Assembly (NCBI RefSeq): GCF_011634775.1
Contig: NZ_JAALXT010000003.1
Span: forward strand, 1 to 64,000
DNA from: Thalassoroseus pseudoceratinae
GTDB taxonomy: Bacteria > Planctomycetota > Planctomycetia > Planctomycetales > Planctomycetaceae
DNA: 64,000 bases
Direction of reading: 5' to 3'
Positions 27,294 to 37,019 of this stretch are shown here, one piece after another. The stretch's first letter is position 1; each line of letters opens with the position of its first letter. The position numbers and the translations under genes were made by a program. A model generated the notes under the pieces. It was not told the origin of the DNA, ran no database searches, and saw only the letters and a list, made by a program, of their open reading frames with translations.

Positions 27294-27390
27294 TCGTGGC
27301 TCCGTCAGATGGTCCGAAAAAGTTCACGGAATTGTAGTGATCTCGTCACCTCTGTGTCAGAGCAACGTTATGAATTCTCATCCCCTATCG

Positions 27391-28131
27391 TTATTCACCA
27401 GCGTCCCGTCCCTGCTCCGCAAGTGATTCGAAGTAGCTTTTCCGAAGATCTTCGTACTTCGGCAGATACTTGTCGCCAGTCATATTCAGCAATTTCTTCC
27501 GAACAGCGGGCGGCAGGTGTCCCCATACATCCCGCATCAAATGTTGACGATCCGGAGGCGACGCACCACCACCGGCAGCTGTTTGGTTGGCGTCTTCGGA
27601 GGACTCCTTCGACCGATCGTTGGCTTGTGGTCGTTGCGACGTCTCCGATTCTCCGGATTGCGGTTGAGGCTGCTGATTCGCTTCGTTTTGTTGCGGTGAC
27701 TGATCGGATTTCTTGTCGTTGGATTGATCCTGATCCTGCGGTGGTGGTTGCGAAGGCGGCGGCGACTTTGGTTTTTGATTCTGCGATTGCTCCGCCAGAT
27801 CGATCAGCTTTTGCAAATCGCTAATGACTTTCTCTTGAATCTGACGTGTTTCTTCATCGGTTTGCGACTCTTGAAGTCGCTTGCTAGCCGATCGCATCCC
27901 CGCCACAGCGGTTTCAATGGGATTTTCCAACGTCGGAGCCGGTTTCTCCTCGTCGGTGGTTTCTTCAAGCTGTTCTGGATCGAGTAATTTCTCGTCGAGC
28001 GGCTTTTGCTTCAGCAGTCTTGGCGGCGTGGCCTTCGCTGGTGGTTTCGCCAGTTCACTATCGTCGGCCATAACCGGAATCGGTGCCAAACAGAACGCCG
28101 AAAGCGTCCACTTGAGTAGTTGTCGTCGCAT
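27391..28131 (-). CDS. Secreted Q/P-rich protein with a WGxLP C-terminal tail
   Basis: A 246-residue protein with a signal peptide (MRRQLLKWTLSAFCLAPIPVMA). A short helical part follows (residues about 60-115). A Gln/Pro/Ser/Asn-rich linker spans 116-190. The last 44 residues start with WGHLPPAVRKKLL and contain YEDLRKSYFESL. That tail aligns without gaps to the last 44 residues of the 1593-aa protein (W, G, L, P, R, L, Y, L, K, Y and E at identical spacing). The start lies 5 bases after the stop of the 1266-aa gene and is preceded by GGAG, so it is operonic with it. I do not know a function; a soluble partner for the giant coiled-coil protein is the natural guess. Confidence 0.75.
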   Translation of the reverse strand: MRRQLLKWTLSAFCLAPIPVMADDSELAKPPAKATPPRLLKQKPLDEKLLDPEQLEETTDEEKPAPTLENPIETAVAGMRSASKRLQESQTDEETRQIQEKVISDLQKLIDLAEQSQNQKPKSPPPSQPPPQDQDQSNDKKSDQSPQQNEANQQPQPQSGESETSQRPQANDRSKESSEDANQTAAGGGASPPDRQHLMRDVWGHLPPAVRKKLLNMTGDKYLPKYEDLRKSYFESLAEQGRDAGE

Positions 28132-28136
28132 GAAGT

Positions 28137-31100
28137 TTACTCCGGTTTCTCCGGGGTGAGGTCGTCCAGTTCCAAGTCCAGGTCGATTCCCAAATCCTTG
28201 AGTTCATCATCCTTAGACTTCGATTCCGGCTTCTTCGCCTTGGCAGGTTTCGTTTGCGGTTCGTCCGGCTCGCTTGGATCAGGCTCGGAACCAATGGGAT
28301 CACCGCCGAACGAATCCATAACTTGTTTGGTCAAGTTGCGTGTAATGTCGGCAAGCGTGCTTTGTTGCTCGGTCAGTTCGGCCAATTCCGCTTGCTGGTC
28401 CTCGTTGAGTTCCCCATCCGCACGTTTGCGGTCCAGTTTGGCAGTGCGTCGCAAGATGTCTTCTTGCAGCGACTTGAGCATTTTGAGTTGGGCGAGTTGC
28501 GGAATGCCGTCGGTTTGCGGTCCGCCCGACTGAGGCTTGTCCTGTTGTTGGTCCGCTTGTTCTCCGTCCGTTTCCTGTTCCGCGTCGGGTTCCTTTTTGT
28601 TTTTCTCCAGAGCCGCTACCAAATCGAGGAACCGATCCCGAGCGGCTTCCTCGGCATCGATCGTGGAACGGTCCGTCATCCGCTTTTGCAATCGTTCGGC
28701 AGCCTGTCGCATGTTGTGCTCGGCCCCCCGAATGGCGAGTGCGAACACGGCGGCCGCTTCAATCTTCTTCGCCAATTCGGAAGTTTCGTCGGCGAGCGTG
28801 ATTTGTAGTTCTGCAAGATTCCGTAGTGAGACGAGTTGCCCGCGTGTCAGTCGACCGCGATCGCGACGTTCGGCTTCTAACCGATTGGTTTCATCAATGA
28901 CCGCTTGTTGACGCTCGACGAAGGCCGTAATTTCGTCGGCAATTTTTTCCAGCAGCTCCCGCGCGAGTTGTTCCTCAGCGGCTTGTTGTTCCTCCGCAAG
29001 TTCCTGCTCGGCTCGCTCCAAGTCTTCGAGGGCTTCCTGCATTTCCTCAACTGCGTTCGGGTCCTCCTTGGTCAAGCGTTGAACGGCTTCTTCCATACGA
29101 CTGGCTGCCCGACGTGCCGACGAACCAGGACGACCGGCTTGCATCCGGCGAAGTTCACGAGCTAATTCCGCCGCTCGTTGTTGGAGTTCTTCTTGCTCCT
29201 TGCGGAGCCGCTCGAGTTCTTGTTTCTGCTCCTTCGGATCGTCGATCGACTCGGCATCCTGCATCTTGCGAAGCATCTCGGTTTGATCGTGTTTCAGTTC
29301 CTCCAACCGCTTCCGCAGGGTCTCTAATTCGTTGACAAGTTCCTCGGTGTTCGCGGCACCCCGGTTCTGCAGAATGTCGTCGAGTTCCTTGAGTTGCTCC
29401 GTGGCCTGCGACTGTTGCTCGGCGGCGGAACCGATTTCGTTTTCGGCTAGCGATTGGGCAGCTTCCCTCAGCATGCCTGCGGTGGCCGACTCACTCAGAT
29501 GCCGTTGGGCATCGTCCAATCGTTCGGCGATGTCCGGGCGACTTTCTTTTAGTGTCTCGGCTGATTTCTTGAGATCGGACTGAAGTTTTTCAATACGCTC
29601 GGCCTGATCACGTTGACGATCCGCCAGCTTCGCCAAATCCGCCCGATCTTGCGGCGAGAGTTTCGAGCGGTTCTTGCCAAGCGTTCGTTGGCCAATCTCG
29701 GCTCGTTCGTTGTTGAGAGAATCTTGCTCGTCACGGAGGTTCTCGATATCCGTCGACAAGTCACGCTGTCGCCGCCACTCCGAGAGTTCATCGAGCAAAG
29801 TCCCCAACGACTTCAATATCGCGTCCTGCTCACCGGCGGTTTCCTCCAATTGCTCTTTCTGACGATTCCGTTGCTCGTCCTCGGATGGTTTTGTGGAAGC
29901 GTTGGTCTCGGATTCGGCTTGCTTTCGCGTGTCGATCAATGCCCGTTCGATTTCGGGAAGATGATCCTCCTGGATGACACGCAATTCCTCTCGAATCCGT
30001 TTGAGCCGTTGCTGCATCGGTTCGGACTGAATGGCATTGGCCTGCATTTCGTCTTGGATGTTTTCGGCCCGAGCGTCGATCCCATCCAGCGGATGTGTCA
30101 ACCGACTGCCGATCTGCTTTTGTTCCATTTCAACGCGTTTGAGTTGATCAATGTCTTCCGGTCGAAGTTCGCCGGCATTCTCCAATTGGATTTGGAGTTG
30201 CTGAATCGTTTCCCGTGCCTGGCGTTGTGATTCCTCGACATCTGCCAACTCATCAACCAAGCCGGACTGTCGATCCTCGAACTCCCGTGTTTTCTGCTCT
30301 GGTGTGACAATCGACAAGGTCCGCGTGAGCGACCGCCCGATGTGTCGCTGTTCGTCAATGCGAAATGCGTCTTCAGCTTCCGCCCAGGTCACGACTTGTT
30401 GGCCTGGTTGGAGGGCGAATTGACTTAAGTCCAACTCGTAATTCGCGACCTGTTGCATCCGATCTTCGCCCTCGAAGGGCAGACTGATCGAAACCGGTTC
30501 GGACTTCGATTCCGCATCCGCGATTTGATAGACCAAACGCAATCCGGCTAAACCGAGATCGTCTTTGGCTCCAAGGCGGAATGGCACCACGGCGGTGGGG
30601 GTGACTTGGCGGTCTGTCTCGGGCAGCGCGATCCAAACGTCAGGGGTGTTGTCGGCGATGCCGCGAACTTCGTATCGCGGAGCGTCGGCATCCTCGAAAC
30701 CTTGGTAATCTTGCAGTTCAAACCAGTAGGAGTAGACGCCAGCCTCTTCGATGACGAATGACGTTTGCAATGTGCGTTTGTCGTCCGCATTGATCGGGAT
30801 CGCAATGGCGGGGGCTTCCTTCACTCGCAAACGGGCCGTTCGCAACGGTTTGTTGACATGCAGGGTAATGTCAACGCGTGTGCCCAGAAAACCTTCCACG
30901 TGCCCCGTGCCGGGCGGAAGTTCGGCGGGCGGTTTCCCAAGATACTCAGGTGGGGTCAGCGTGACCTGAAGCGAGTCGATCTGCGGTGGAGGCACAACTT
31001 CGACTTTGTGCCAAGGCATCTCGTCATCATCTCCACCGACCGCCCGAAACCACAATTGTTCTTCGAGCGGACGCAATTGGCTCACACCGACGGGTCTCGC

Positions 31101-31937
31101 GTCGCCACGATCGTCCTGGCGAGTGACCTTCCGAACGGTCTCGGTACGCACGCCGGCAGTGGTTTCTGGATCGGTGCCATCTGTCGTTTTTGGAGAACTT
31201 GTTGTTGGGGCATCCGTCCGAATGAGAAGTTTAACATCGTCCGGAAGATCACCTCGCTCGTTCTCGATATAGAGATCGAGTCGATCACCGCGGGCGATGC
31301 GGAGAGGTTCGATCTGTGTGCCAATCGGCTGGAACTGCTGGTCCAGAATGACTAGACGTGTTTTCTTGGGCCATGGACGTTCCGCAAATGGGAAGAGCAA
31401 CCGTTGTAATGCCGTCGATGCGTTGGCCTGGTTGAATCCGGCGACAACCGCCACAACAAGACACACCCCGATCGCGACCATCACCGCTCGACGAATCGGC
31501 CGTGTTTCCACGAGTTCCTCCACACGCAGTTGTCGCACGTGACGGAGCGTTTGCTGAACGACCTGCCGTTGCAGATCGGGTGAACCGATCCGGGCATCGC
31601 ATTCGCCGTCCAAGAACTGAACGGTGCTGGCGAAACTATCCCGAAAACCGGGGTAGCGTTTCTCGATCCGGAGGGCGATGTCGATATCACTGAGTGTTCG
31701 TCGAAGTGGTGTGATCAGCAATCGCCACGCGATCCATGCGGAGCCGATCAAGATCGAACATCCGAAGATCAATCGGATACCCGGATCGTCAATCCGAATG
31801 AGCCAGTCCAAAAATCCCGCTAGGAATAACCCGCCGAACACAACCGCGACAAGCCAACTCACACCGTACAACGCCAACAGTTGACGGACGCGTTTGCGGA
31901 GTTGCAACAACTGTTGCCTGAGATCCTGGTTGGTCAT
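28137..31937 (-). CDS. Giant membrane-anchored coiled-coil protein (DUF4175-like organisation), 1266 aa
   Basis: The N-terminal plan is the same as in the 1593-aa protein. Two membrane helices (about residues 22-72) enclose a DWL segment, a third lies near 150-168 (AVMVAIGVCLVVAVVAGF), and beta-rich external domains run about 180-540. From about 550 to 1200 there is dense Glu/Gln/Arg coiled coil. The C-terminus is short and acidic/basic and lacks the WGxLP tail, which instead occurs on the adjacent 246-aa protein. It lies 126 bases downstream of the VWA/GATase gene and 5 bases upstream of the WGxLP gene, all on the minus strand. The protein is probably an envelope scaffold working with the VWA protein; this is inference from gene order. 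Confidence 0.8.
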   Translation of the reverse strand: MTNQDLRQQLLQLRKRVRQLLALYGVSWLVAVVFGGLFLAGFLDWLIRIDDPGIRLIFGCSILIGSAWIAWRLLITPLRRTLSDIDIALRIEKRYPGFRDSFASTVQFLDGECDARIGSPDLQRQVVQQTLRHVRQLRVEELVETRPIRRAVMVAIGVCLVVAVVAGFNQANASTALQRLLFPFAERPWPKKTRLVILDQQFQPIGTQIEPLRIARGDRLDLYIENERGDLPDDVKLLIRTDAPTTSSPKTTDGTDPETTAGVRTETVRKVTRQDDRGDARPVGVSQLRPLEEQLWFRAVGGDDDEMPWHKVEVVPPPQIDSLQVTLTPPEYLGKPPAELPPGTGHVEGFLGTRVDITLHVNKPLRTARLRVKEAPAIAIPINADDKRTLQTSFVIEEAGVYSYWFELQDYQGFEDADAPRYEVRGIADNTPDVWIALPETDRQVTPTAVVPFRLGAKDDLGLAGLRLVYQIADAESKSEPVSISLPFEGEDRMQQVANYELDLSQFALQPGQQVVTWAEAEDAFRIDEQRHIGRSLTRTLSIVTPEQKTREFEDRQSGLVDELADVEESQRQARETIQQLQIQLENAGELRPEDIDQLKRVEMEQKQIGSRLTHPLDGIDARAENIQDEMQANAIQSEPMQQRLKRIREELRVIQEDHLPEIERALIDTRKQAESETNASTKPSEDEQRNRQKEQLEETAGEQDAILKSLGTLLDELSEWRRQRDLSTDIENLRDEQDSLNNERAEIGQRTLGKNRSKLSPQDRADLAKLADRQRDQAERIEKLQSDLKKSAETLKESRPDIAERLDDAQRHLSESATAGMLREAAQSLAENEIGSAAEQQSQATEQLKELDDILQNRGAANTEELVNELETLRKRLEELKHDQTEMLRKMQDAESIDDPKEQKQELERLRKEQEELQQRAAELARELRRMQAGRPGSSARRAASRMEEAVQRLTKEDPNAVEEMQEALEDLERAEQELAEEQQAAEEQLARELLEKIADEITAFVERQQAVIDETNRLEAERRDRGRLTRGQLVSLRNLAELQITLADETSELAKKIEAAAVFALAIRGAEHNMRQAAERLQKRMTDRSTIDAEEAARDRFLDLVAALEKNKKEPDAEQETDGEQADQQQDKPQSGGPQTDGIPQLAQLKMLKSLQEDILRRTAKLDRKRADGELNEDQQAELAELTEQQSTLADITRNLTKQVMDSFGGDPIGSEPDPSEPDEPQTKPAKAKKPESKSKDDELKDLGIDLDLELDDLTPEKPE

Positions 31938-32063
31938 GGTTTATCTCGGGGACTGATCGAGTCGTCGTACTCGGTGGGCTGCGTTTTCAGGGTCTTCATT
32001 TCTGATGGCTTGAAAAGCCAATATGCGGATCCGGTTTTTGGAGGCGAATTGGGTGACTCTTCA

Positions 32064-34508
32064 TCATACCAATCGCCAACGCTTCCGCCAGATCCATTCC
32101 CCAGCGAGCAGCAGGGTGAACAACAGGAGAAACTCCCAGCGGTTCCATAACAAAATCGGTTCTTGGCTTTCGAGCGGCACCGGTTGTCCCGGTGGAATGA
32201 TTCGACTCAAACGACGAGCCTCGGCGAGCGACAAGAACCGTCCGCCGCTCGCTTTGGAAATTTGGACGAGATCATCACGATCCAAGTTCCGTTGAATGAG
32301 TTCTCGACTTTGCGATTCCACCACAAAATCGTCGGATGGCGGAGATTCCGTAAACGTCGGTCGGGAGACCCACACATGGTAAGAGCCCTCGCCGACATCG
32401 CTGATCTGCCCTTCGAAAACGTTGGCCGCTTGCGGAACGCGATTGAGTTGAATCGTGCGTTGAACGTCGCCACGACGTTCGACCATCACGCTGACCCCGT
32501 CGGATGCTGTCGGTGTCAGACGTTCGTCGAGGAACCGCAAACGCAGCGTGACCGTCTCGCCACGTTGGTACTGTTCACGATCTGCGGTGAGCCTCGCGCC
32601 GCGATCCTGTCCAACCAATTTCGACCGGGTGAGGTAACGAATCGCCTGTAACCAATATCGGCCGTAGTACAAATCGCCACGACGGAACCGCCATCGCCAG
32701 ATTTCATCGGTCGCATGAAACATGACTTTGCCCGCACCATATTGCTGCACCGTAATCAACGGCAGCAATCCGTCTTCGCCGTTCTGAAACGGATGATTGA
32801 CGAACACTACGGCTCCCGGTTTCAGCAATGGCGTGCGGACGTACCAGTACCAGTCGGGCAACTTCGACCAGACGGCAAGACTCTCCGTTTCGGTATCTTC
32901 GAATCGGAAAACCGCGTTGGACGTGCGGCCTTCAATGGTCAGTTCCGGATGAAAGCCATTCACGATCGGAATGCCTTCCTGGGGAAGCGAAGCGTTTTCC
33001 AATTCGACCGGAAGCAAAGTTTCCAACGGCGTCCCTTGAAACGCGAGCGGATTGTGTCGCGGACCGGCCATTAACACGAGTCCTCCACCGGCATCGCGAA
33101 CGTAATCTTGAAGGTTCTTGAGCACGATCGGACTAAGCGAAGACGGATCGATATCGCCAAACAGAATGACGTCATATCGAAACAGTTCCTCTCGCTGGAC
33201 GGGAAAGTGGTCCAAAGCGGTTCGGTCTTCGGCCGTGAAGTCGAGATCAGCCTGCTGCAACACCGTGGAAACTTCGAGCGTCTGTCGCCCTTCCTCACGG
33301 TATGCTTCCCGTTCAAGCAAAGCCTTCAAATATCGGAATTCGTATCTTGGAACCGAATCCGCTAGGAGCACCCGAATCGGTTCTTGCCGCACGCTGACAA
33401 TCTGCGGTTGCGAACGATTGTTGTTCGTATTGGTTTCGTCGTCCAGCACGGCCGTTTCCGCGACAAATTCAAATTCCCCTTCTTGAGTCGGAGTCCACAA
33501 AAATTCCACTTTCTCGCTGACGCCATCTTCACCGGCCGTCACCGTTGTTCGATCCACTTCTTCACCGGTGTCGCTGCGTTTCAGGACGACCTGAATAGAT
33601 TCCCCTTCCAGGCCATACGCCTTCAGTTTGACCGAAAACGTGACGGGGTCGTCCACGAATGCGATGTCATCCGACAACAAACCGTAGACCTGCAAATCCC
33701 GCGCAGGCTCTTCCGTTCCCAGGCCAACGGTGAAAACCGGGACCAAACGATTCCGTACGACATCCGTGATATTTGCAAGCGAATCCGCTTGGCTTGTCGT
33801 AGTAATTCCATCGCTGAACAGAACAATCGCCGACGGTGGTGTGCCACGAAGGTCATCCAGAACCTTCCGAACAGCCGGACCGGGGCGAGTCGATTCACCA
33901 TCCGGTTGCAACCCTTGCAGGATTGGGAGGAGTCGATCGACATCGTCGGCATTCAGCAATTCGCCACCTTCACCCAACACGATGGCGTCATCACTGAAGC
34001 GATACACACGGACTTTGTGTCGAGCGAGCAGGTCCTTTAACAGTTCGCCGTCGTCGCTGGTCAACAATGCTTTGGCGAGATTCAATCGCGTCGTTTCCGT
34101 CAACTCGCTGGATGCTTTTAACTGCCTGGCGGCTTGTTGAATCGCTGGGTCAGTGTATTCGTCTTCAAACCCCATGCTGAGGGAATCGTCGATCAATAAA
34201 ACAACAGTCGGAAGACCAGTCCGATCGACCGCCAGTCGCAGTTCGCAGAGAAAGAAGACGGCCATTAAAACCACACCGAACCGTAGTGCGATCATGCCCC
34301 AGCGAACACGCATCGGAACATTCGCGGCGTCGCGGCGGTAGATGCCCACGATGAAGCCGATCACCAACACGATCAGCAGCATGACTGCCCACGATGGCAT
34401 CCAAGATGGCCACGGCGAATTCCACAAGAAGTTCCAAGCCGTTCCCTGACCAGGATCGTTCGGAGGGAGTCCGAGGTAAGATTCAACGAACCGTTTCAAA
34501 GTGTGCAT
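32064..34508 (-). CDS. Membrane VWA-like protein with an embedded GATase1-like domain
   Basis: An 814-residue protein. Two helices near the N-terminus (about 38-56 and 70-90) lead into a VWA-like domain with a MIDAS motif D107-x-S109-x-S111 in VVLLIDDSLSMG. Beta-sandwich segments follow (about 270-370). A class I glutamine-amidotransferase-like fold comes next (about 385-520: RVLLADSVPRYEFRYLKALL, YDVILFGDIDPSSLSP, YVRDAGGGLVLMAG) without an obvious nucleophilic Cys. A final helix ends the chain (FLLLFTLLLAGEWIWRKRW). Such proteins usually stand with MoxR ATPase and DUF58 genes; neither is present in the window. It heads the group VWA, coiled coil, WGxLP protein. A Mg-dependent protein-binding role is inferred from the MIDAS. 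Confidence 0.85.
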   Translation of the reverse strand: MHTLKRFVESYLGLPPNDPGQGTAWNFLWNSPWPSWMPSWAVMLLIVLVIGFIVGIYRRDAANVPMRVRWGMIALRFGVVLMAVFFLCELRLAVDRTGLPTVVLLIDDSLSMGFEDEYTDPAIQQAARQLKASSELTETTRLNLAKALLTSDDGELLKDLLARHKVRVYRFSDDAIVLGEGGELLNADDVDRLLPILQGLQPDGESTRPGPAVRKVLDDLRGTPPSAIVLFSDGITTTSQADSLANITDVVRNRLVPVFTVGLGTEEPARDLQVYGLLSDDIAFVDDPVTFSVKLKAYGLEGESIQVVLKRSDTGEEVDRTTVTAGEDGVSEKVEFLWTPTQEGEFEFVAETAVLDDETNTNNNRSQPQIVSVRQEPIRVLLADSVPRYEFRYLKALLEREAYREEGRQTLEVSTVLQQADLDFTAEDRTALDHFPVQREELFRYDVILFGDIDPSSLSPIVLKNLQDYVRDAGGGLVLMAGPRHNPLAFQGTPLETLLPVELENASLPQEGIPIVNGFHPELTIEGRTSNAVFRFEDTETESLAVWSKLPDWYWYVRTPLLKPGAVVFVNHPFQNGEDGLLPLITVQQYGAGKVMFHATDEIWRWRFRRGDLYYGRYWLQAIRYLTRSKLVGQDRGARLTADREQYQRGETVTLRLRFLDERLTPTASDGVSVMVERRGDVQRTIQLNRVPQAANVFEGQISDVGEGSYHVWVSRPTFTESPPSDDFVVESQSRELIQRNLDRDDLVQISKASGGRFLSLAEARRLSRIIPPGQPVPLESQEPILLWNRWEFLLLFTLLLAGEWIWRKRWRLV

Positions 34509-34747
34509 GCAACAAGTCGATTTTCACTCAAAAGGCAGGTCCGACGGGGCAACCGTGCGTAGGCATGAAATCGAGGTATTATAAACGACAAGGCGGGCTC
34601 GGTCGCCTGTCCGCGGAAATTTGTCGTTGCACGTCCTCTTCGGAATCGAAAGAATGGCTAAACATATCCCGTCCTCTTGATGGGAATGCCATTCCATCCA
34701 GGCTCGCGCGAGCAATGTTGACGAACCAACGATTCGGCCAAAACACC

Positions 34748-35326
34748 ATGCGACGAAAAACCTGCCTCCGTCATTTTCTTGGTTTCGTCGTCATTGGTTT
34801 GCTGAGTTCCACTTCGAACGCGGCGGCCGAAGCCCTTCGTTCGGGACGCACAGTCGGCGAGAAAGTTCCCTCGTTCTACGTAAGAGCTGTCACTGGGCCG
34901 CTGCAAAATCGGTCGACTTGCTACGTATGCCGCAACGGCAGTCGTCCGGTGGCGATGATTCTCCTGCGGCAAATCGAACCGGAATTGAAACCGCTGCTGC
35001 AGGGTGTCGATCGAATCGTCGATGCTCATCGAGCCGATGGATTGCGGAGTTTCTGTGTGCTCGTGAGCGACACCCCTCGTCAAGCAATCTCCGACGTGCA
35101 AACGTTCGCGTTCAACCACCAAGTCGTCGTCCCGATGACAATCGCAAGCCAAGCCATCGCTGGACCCGCCAATCAAAATCTTCATCCGGATGCCGCAATC
35201 ACAGTCGTGCTATATGAACAGCAAAAGGTTGTGAAGACGTTTGCCTTTCGTTCCGGCGAATTGGCGAAAGACCAAACGCAAGCCGTTTGGGACGCAATCC
35301 GTAAGCTGGTTTCGACTGCTCATTGA
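34748..35326 (+). CDS. Secreted protein with a probable thioredoxin-like fold
   Basis: A 192-residue protein with a signal peptide (FLGFVVIGLLSSTSNAAAEA) and then a chain that looks like an AhpC/TlpA-type fold. After VGEKVPSFYVRAVTGPLQNR comes STCYVCRNGSRPVAMILLR, with a C-x-x-C where redoxins carry their active site, then alternating strands and helices. The C-x-x-C (CYVC) sits earlier than in TlpA, so redox activity is uncertain. The frame is open upstream to 34394, but the signal peptide supports the ATG at 34748 (34715 is the next candidate). It is divergent from the VWA gene across 239 bases that must hold both promoters. The function is unknown. Confidence 0.65.
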   Translation: MRRKTCLRHFLGFVVIGLLSSTSNAAAEALRSGRTVGEKVPSFYVRAVTGPLQNRSTCYVCRNGSRPVAMILLRQIEPELKPLLQGVDRIVDAHRADGLRSFCVLVSDTPRQAISDVQTFAFNHQVVVPMTIASQAIAGPANQNLHPDAAITVVLYEQQKVVKTFAFRSGELAKDQTQAVWDAIRKLVSTAH

Positions 35327-35913
35327 TCTTTGTGAAGATTGTGTGAGGGAAAACACCTACTGGCTGCATCTCATTTCGACGCGCCCTGCAAACAAACAGG
35401 GCACACGGCTGCGACCACTTCAGGGATTCCCCTTGCCGCTCTCTTCTCTAATGCTTTCCTCAGACTGCACTTACGCACGTTGATCGGAAGATGGCGAGCA
35501 CTGCAAATTGCGAATGGCACGTGATCTGCAATAGGAAGTGACCATACGGAGTATCAACGTCGCGGAGGCGACTCCCGCCATGTTTCCTACCAACTGAACT
35601 GAGATTTTGATTTGGTGATTGGAATCCAACTACCGCTTTTTTCTTGGTTCGCGCTCAGTTTCTTTTCTCCCGAATTCGTCAGTCGGCTTGCACCTGCTGC
35701 AAGTTGTTGGATGACGAAGGAATATGTTGTTTGAAAAAATTTGTCTCGAACAAATCTTAGAGAATTCGGCACAAACACACATTTTCTACACGGGAAAAAC
35801 GACGATCGGGTGTCTTTCAAAGTAGAGCCAATCTACTTCGGAACTGCCGACTGTCCCACCTTGCTAGTTGCAAACAATTCCTACAGAAAAAGTACGCGAA
35901 GGAAGTCACGACA
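35327..35913. other. 587-base intergenic region, no convincing gene
   Basis: Both neighbours run rightwards. The region is more AT-rich than its surroundings toward its right end and probably holds the promoter of the WD40 gene. Two small structures are visible: GCCCTG/CAGGGC at 35382-35401 without a T-tract, and an ATTTGT/ACAAAT palindrome at 35739-35755 that could be an operator. Short open frames here have no ribosome site or coding-like composition. Confidence 0.5.
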
Positions 35914-36999
35914 ATGAAAACGCGAGATCGTTTTCGGACCGAAAAATCGCAATCTGCTCGGCTCTCACGGCGTGGTCGCATCGCGTTGGGTTGGCTGGGT
36001 GAACTGTGCTTGCTGGCAACGACCGGATGTGCCGCAATCGCGACCCTCGTCTTTTCCCAAGAAGATTTCGCGGTGCCAACGGCCTCGACTTCAACAAGTG
36101 AGCAAGAAACGCCCGGCACCGACAGTGCTCCGATTTATGGACTGAGTGTTTCGTCTGAACAGGGACGTGTGATGGTTGTTCGCTCCGGGCGATCGGCGCA
36201 GTCTCTCAATATTCAACCTGGCGAGATGCGGGCGGACGAGAGTACCGAAGACGGTGTGACCTGCGTGGAGTTCTTCCCGGACGGTGAGCGGTTGGCTCTA
36301 GGGCATCTCGACGGAACGGTCACTGTGCGTGGTGACGGCCAGTCGGATGTTGAAGTCAATTTTCCATCACAGGAAGCCGTTGTCGAACTCGCATTTTCAC
36401 CCGATGGCAAACGATTGATCATCGGTGATGAAATTGGAAATGTGACCATTTGGAATCTGGCAACGCAGCAATGTGACGGACAATTCCGCGTTGGGACGCG
36501 ACGAATCGAAGCGTTGGCGACATCACCGGATGGCAAATACTTTGTGGCGACGGGATTCCACGGCAACATTGCCATTCGAGATTTCGAAACCGGAAACGTG
36601 CAATTCGAGTTCGAGCATCACAAATCTGTGACGTGTTCCGCATGTGTCTTCTCCAAGGACAGCTCGCAATTGATCTGCGGATTCGTGAGCGGCGAATTGA
36701 AGTCCTACGATCTGAAAAACCAAGAGGTGTTGTGGGAGATTACAGCAGACCGTCGCCAAAGCGTATTGGCTTTGACGCTCTCTCCCGATGGCAAGTCATT
36801 CGCTTGCGGTGCCTTGAATCCGCACGTTTGGATTCATGATGTCGAAACCGGCGAGACCGTCAACACGTTCCCTGCCCATCGGATTGGTGTTCGCTGTGTC
36901 CGCTACATCCCGGAGTCAAACTTCCTGGTCTCCGCCGGCTATGACGGTAAAGTGCGGGTGTGGCACGAAGACGATTGGCTTCCACTCTACCGCTTGTAA
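35914..36999 (+). CDS. Membrane-anchored WD40-repeat protein
   Basis: A 361-residue protein with one hydrophobic segment (about residues 22-48, IALGWLGELCLLATTGCAAI), a Ser/Thr-rich linker, then six to seven WD40-like blades. Blades are marked by VEFFPDGERLALGHLDGTV, LAFSPDGKRLIIGDEIGNV, LATSPDGKYFVATGFHGNI, LTLSPDGKSFACGALNPHV and VRYIPESNFLVSAGYDGKVRVW. WD40 propellers are binding platforms; the partner is unknown. GAAGGAAG (35898-35905) sits 8 bases before the ATG. It converges with the glycosyltransferase gene, with 20 bases between stops. Confidence 0.85.
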   Translation: MKTRDRFRTEKSQSARLSRRGRIALGWLGELCLLATTGCAAIATLVFSQEDFAVPTASTSTSEQETPGTDSAPIYGLSVSSEQGRVMVVRSGRSAQSLNIQPGEMRADESTEDGVTCVEFFPDGERLALGHLDGTVTVRGDGQSDVEVNFPSQEAVVELAFSPDGKRLIIGDEIGNVTIWNLATQQCDGQFRVGTRRIEALATSPDGKYFVATGFHGNIAIRDFETGNVQFEFEHHKSVTCSACVFSKDSSQLICGFVSGELKSYDLKNQEVLWEITADRRQSVLALTLSPDGKSFACGALNPHVWIHDVETGETVNTFPAHRIGVRCVRYIPESNFLVSAGYDGKVRVWHEDDWLPLYRL

Positions 37000-37019
37000 A
37001 CCTCGCCGATGATGGCAAC

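Noticed and set aside
29613-30230. 205-codon plus-strand frame inside the 1266-aa gene
   Set aside because: It is antisense to the coiled-coil region and rich in Leu/Phe/Arg as expected from a shadow.
35739-35755. ATTTGT/ACAAAT palindrome upstream of the WD40 gene
   Set aside because: It is a short AT-rich palindrome that is common by chance, and no regulator gene is adjacent. It is kept only as a note in the gap entry.
35587-35820. 77-codon minus-strand frame in an intergenic gap
   Set aside because: It has no ribosome site, a low-information Ser/Lys/Phe composition and no neighbour in the same orientation to share a transcript with.
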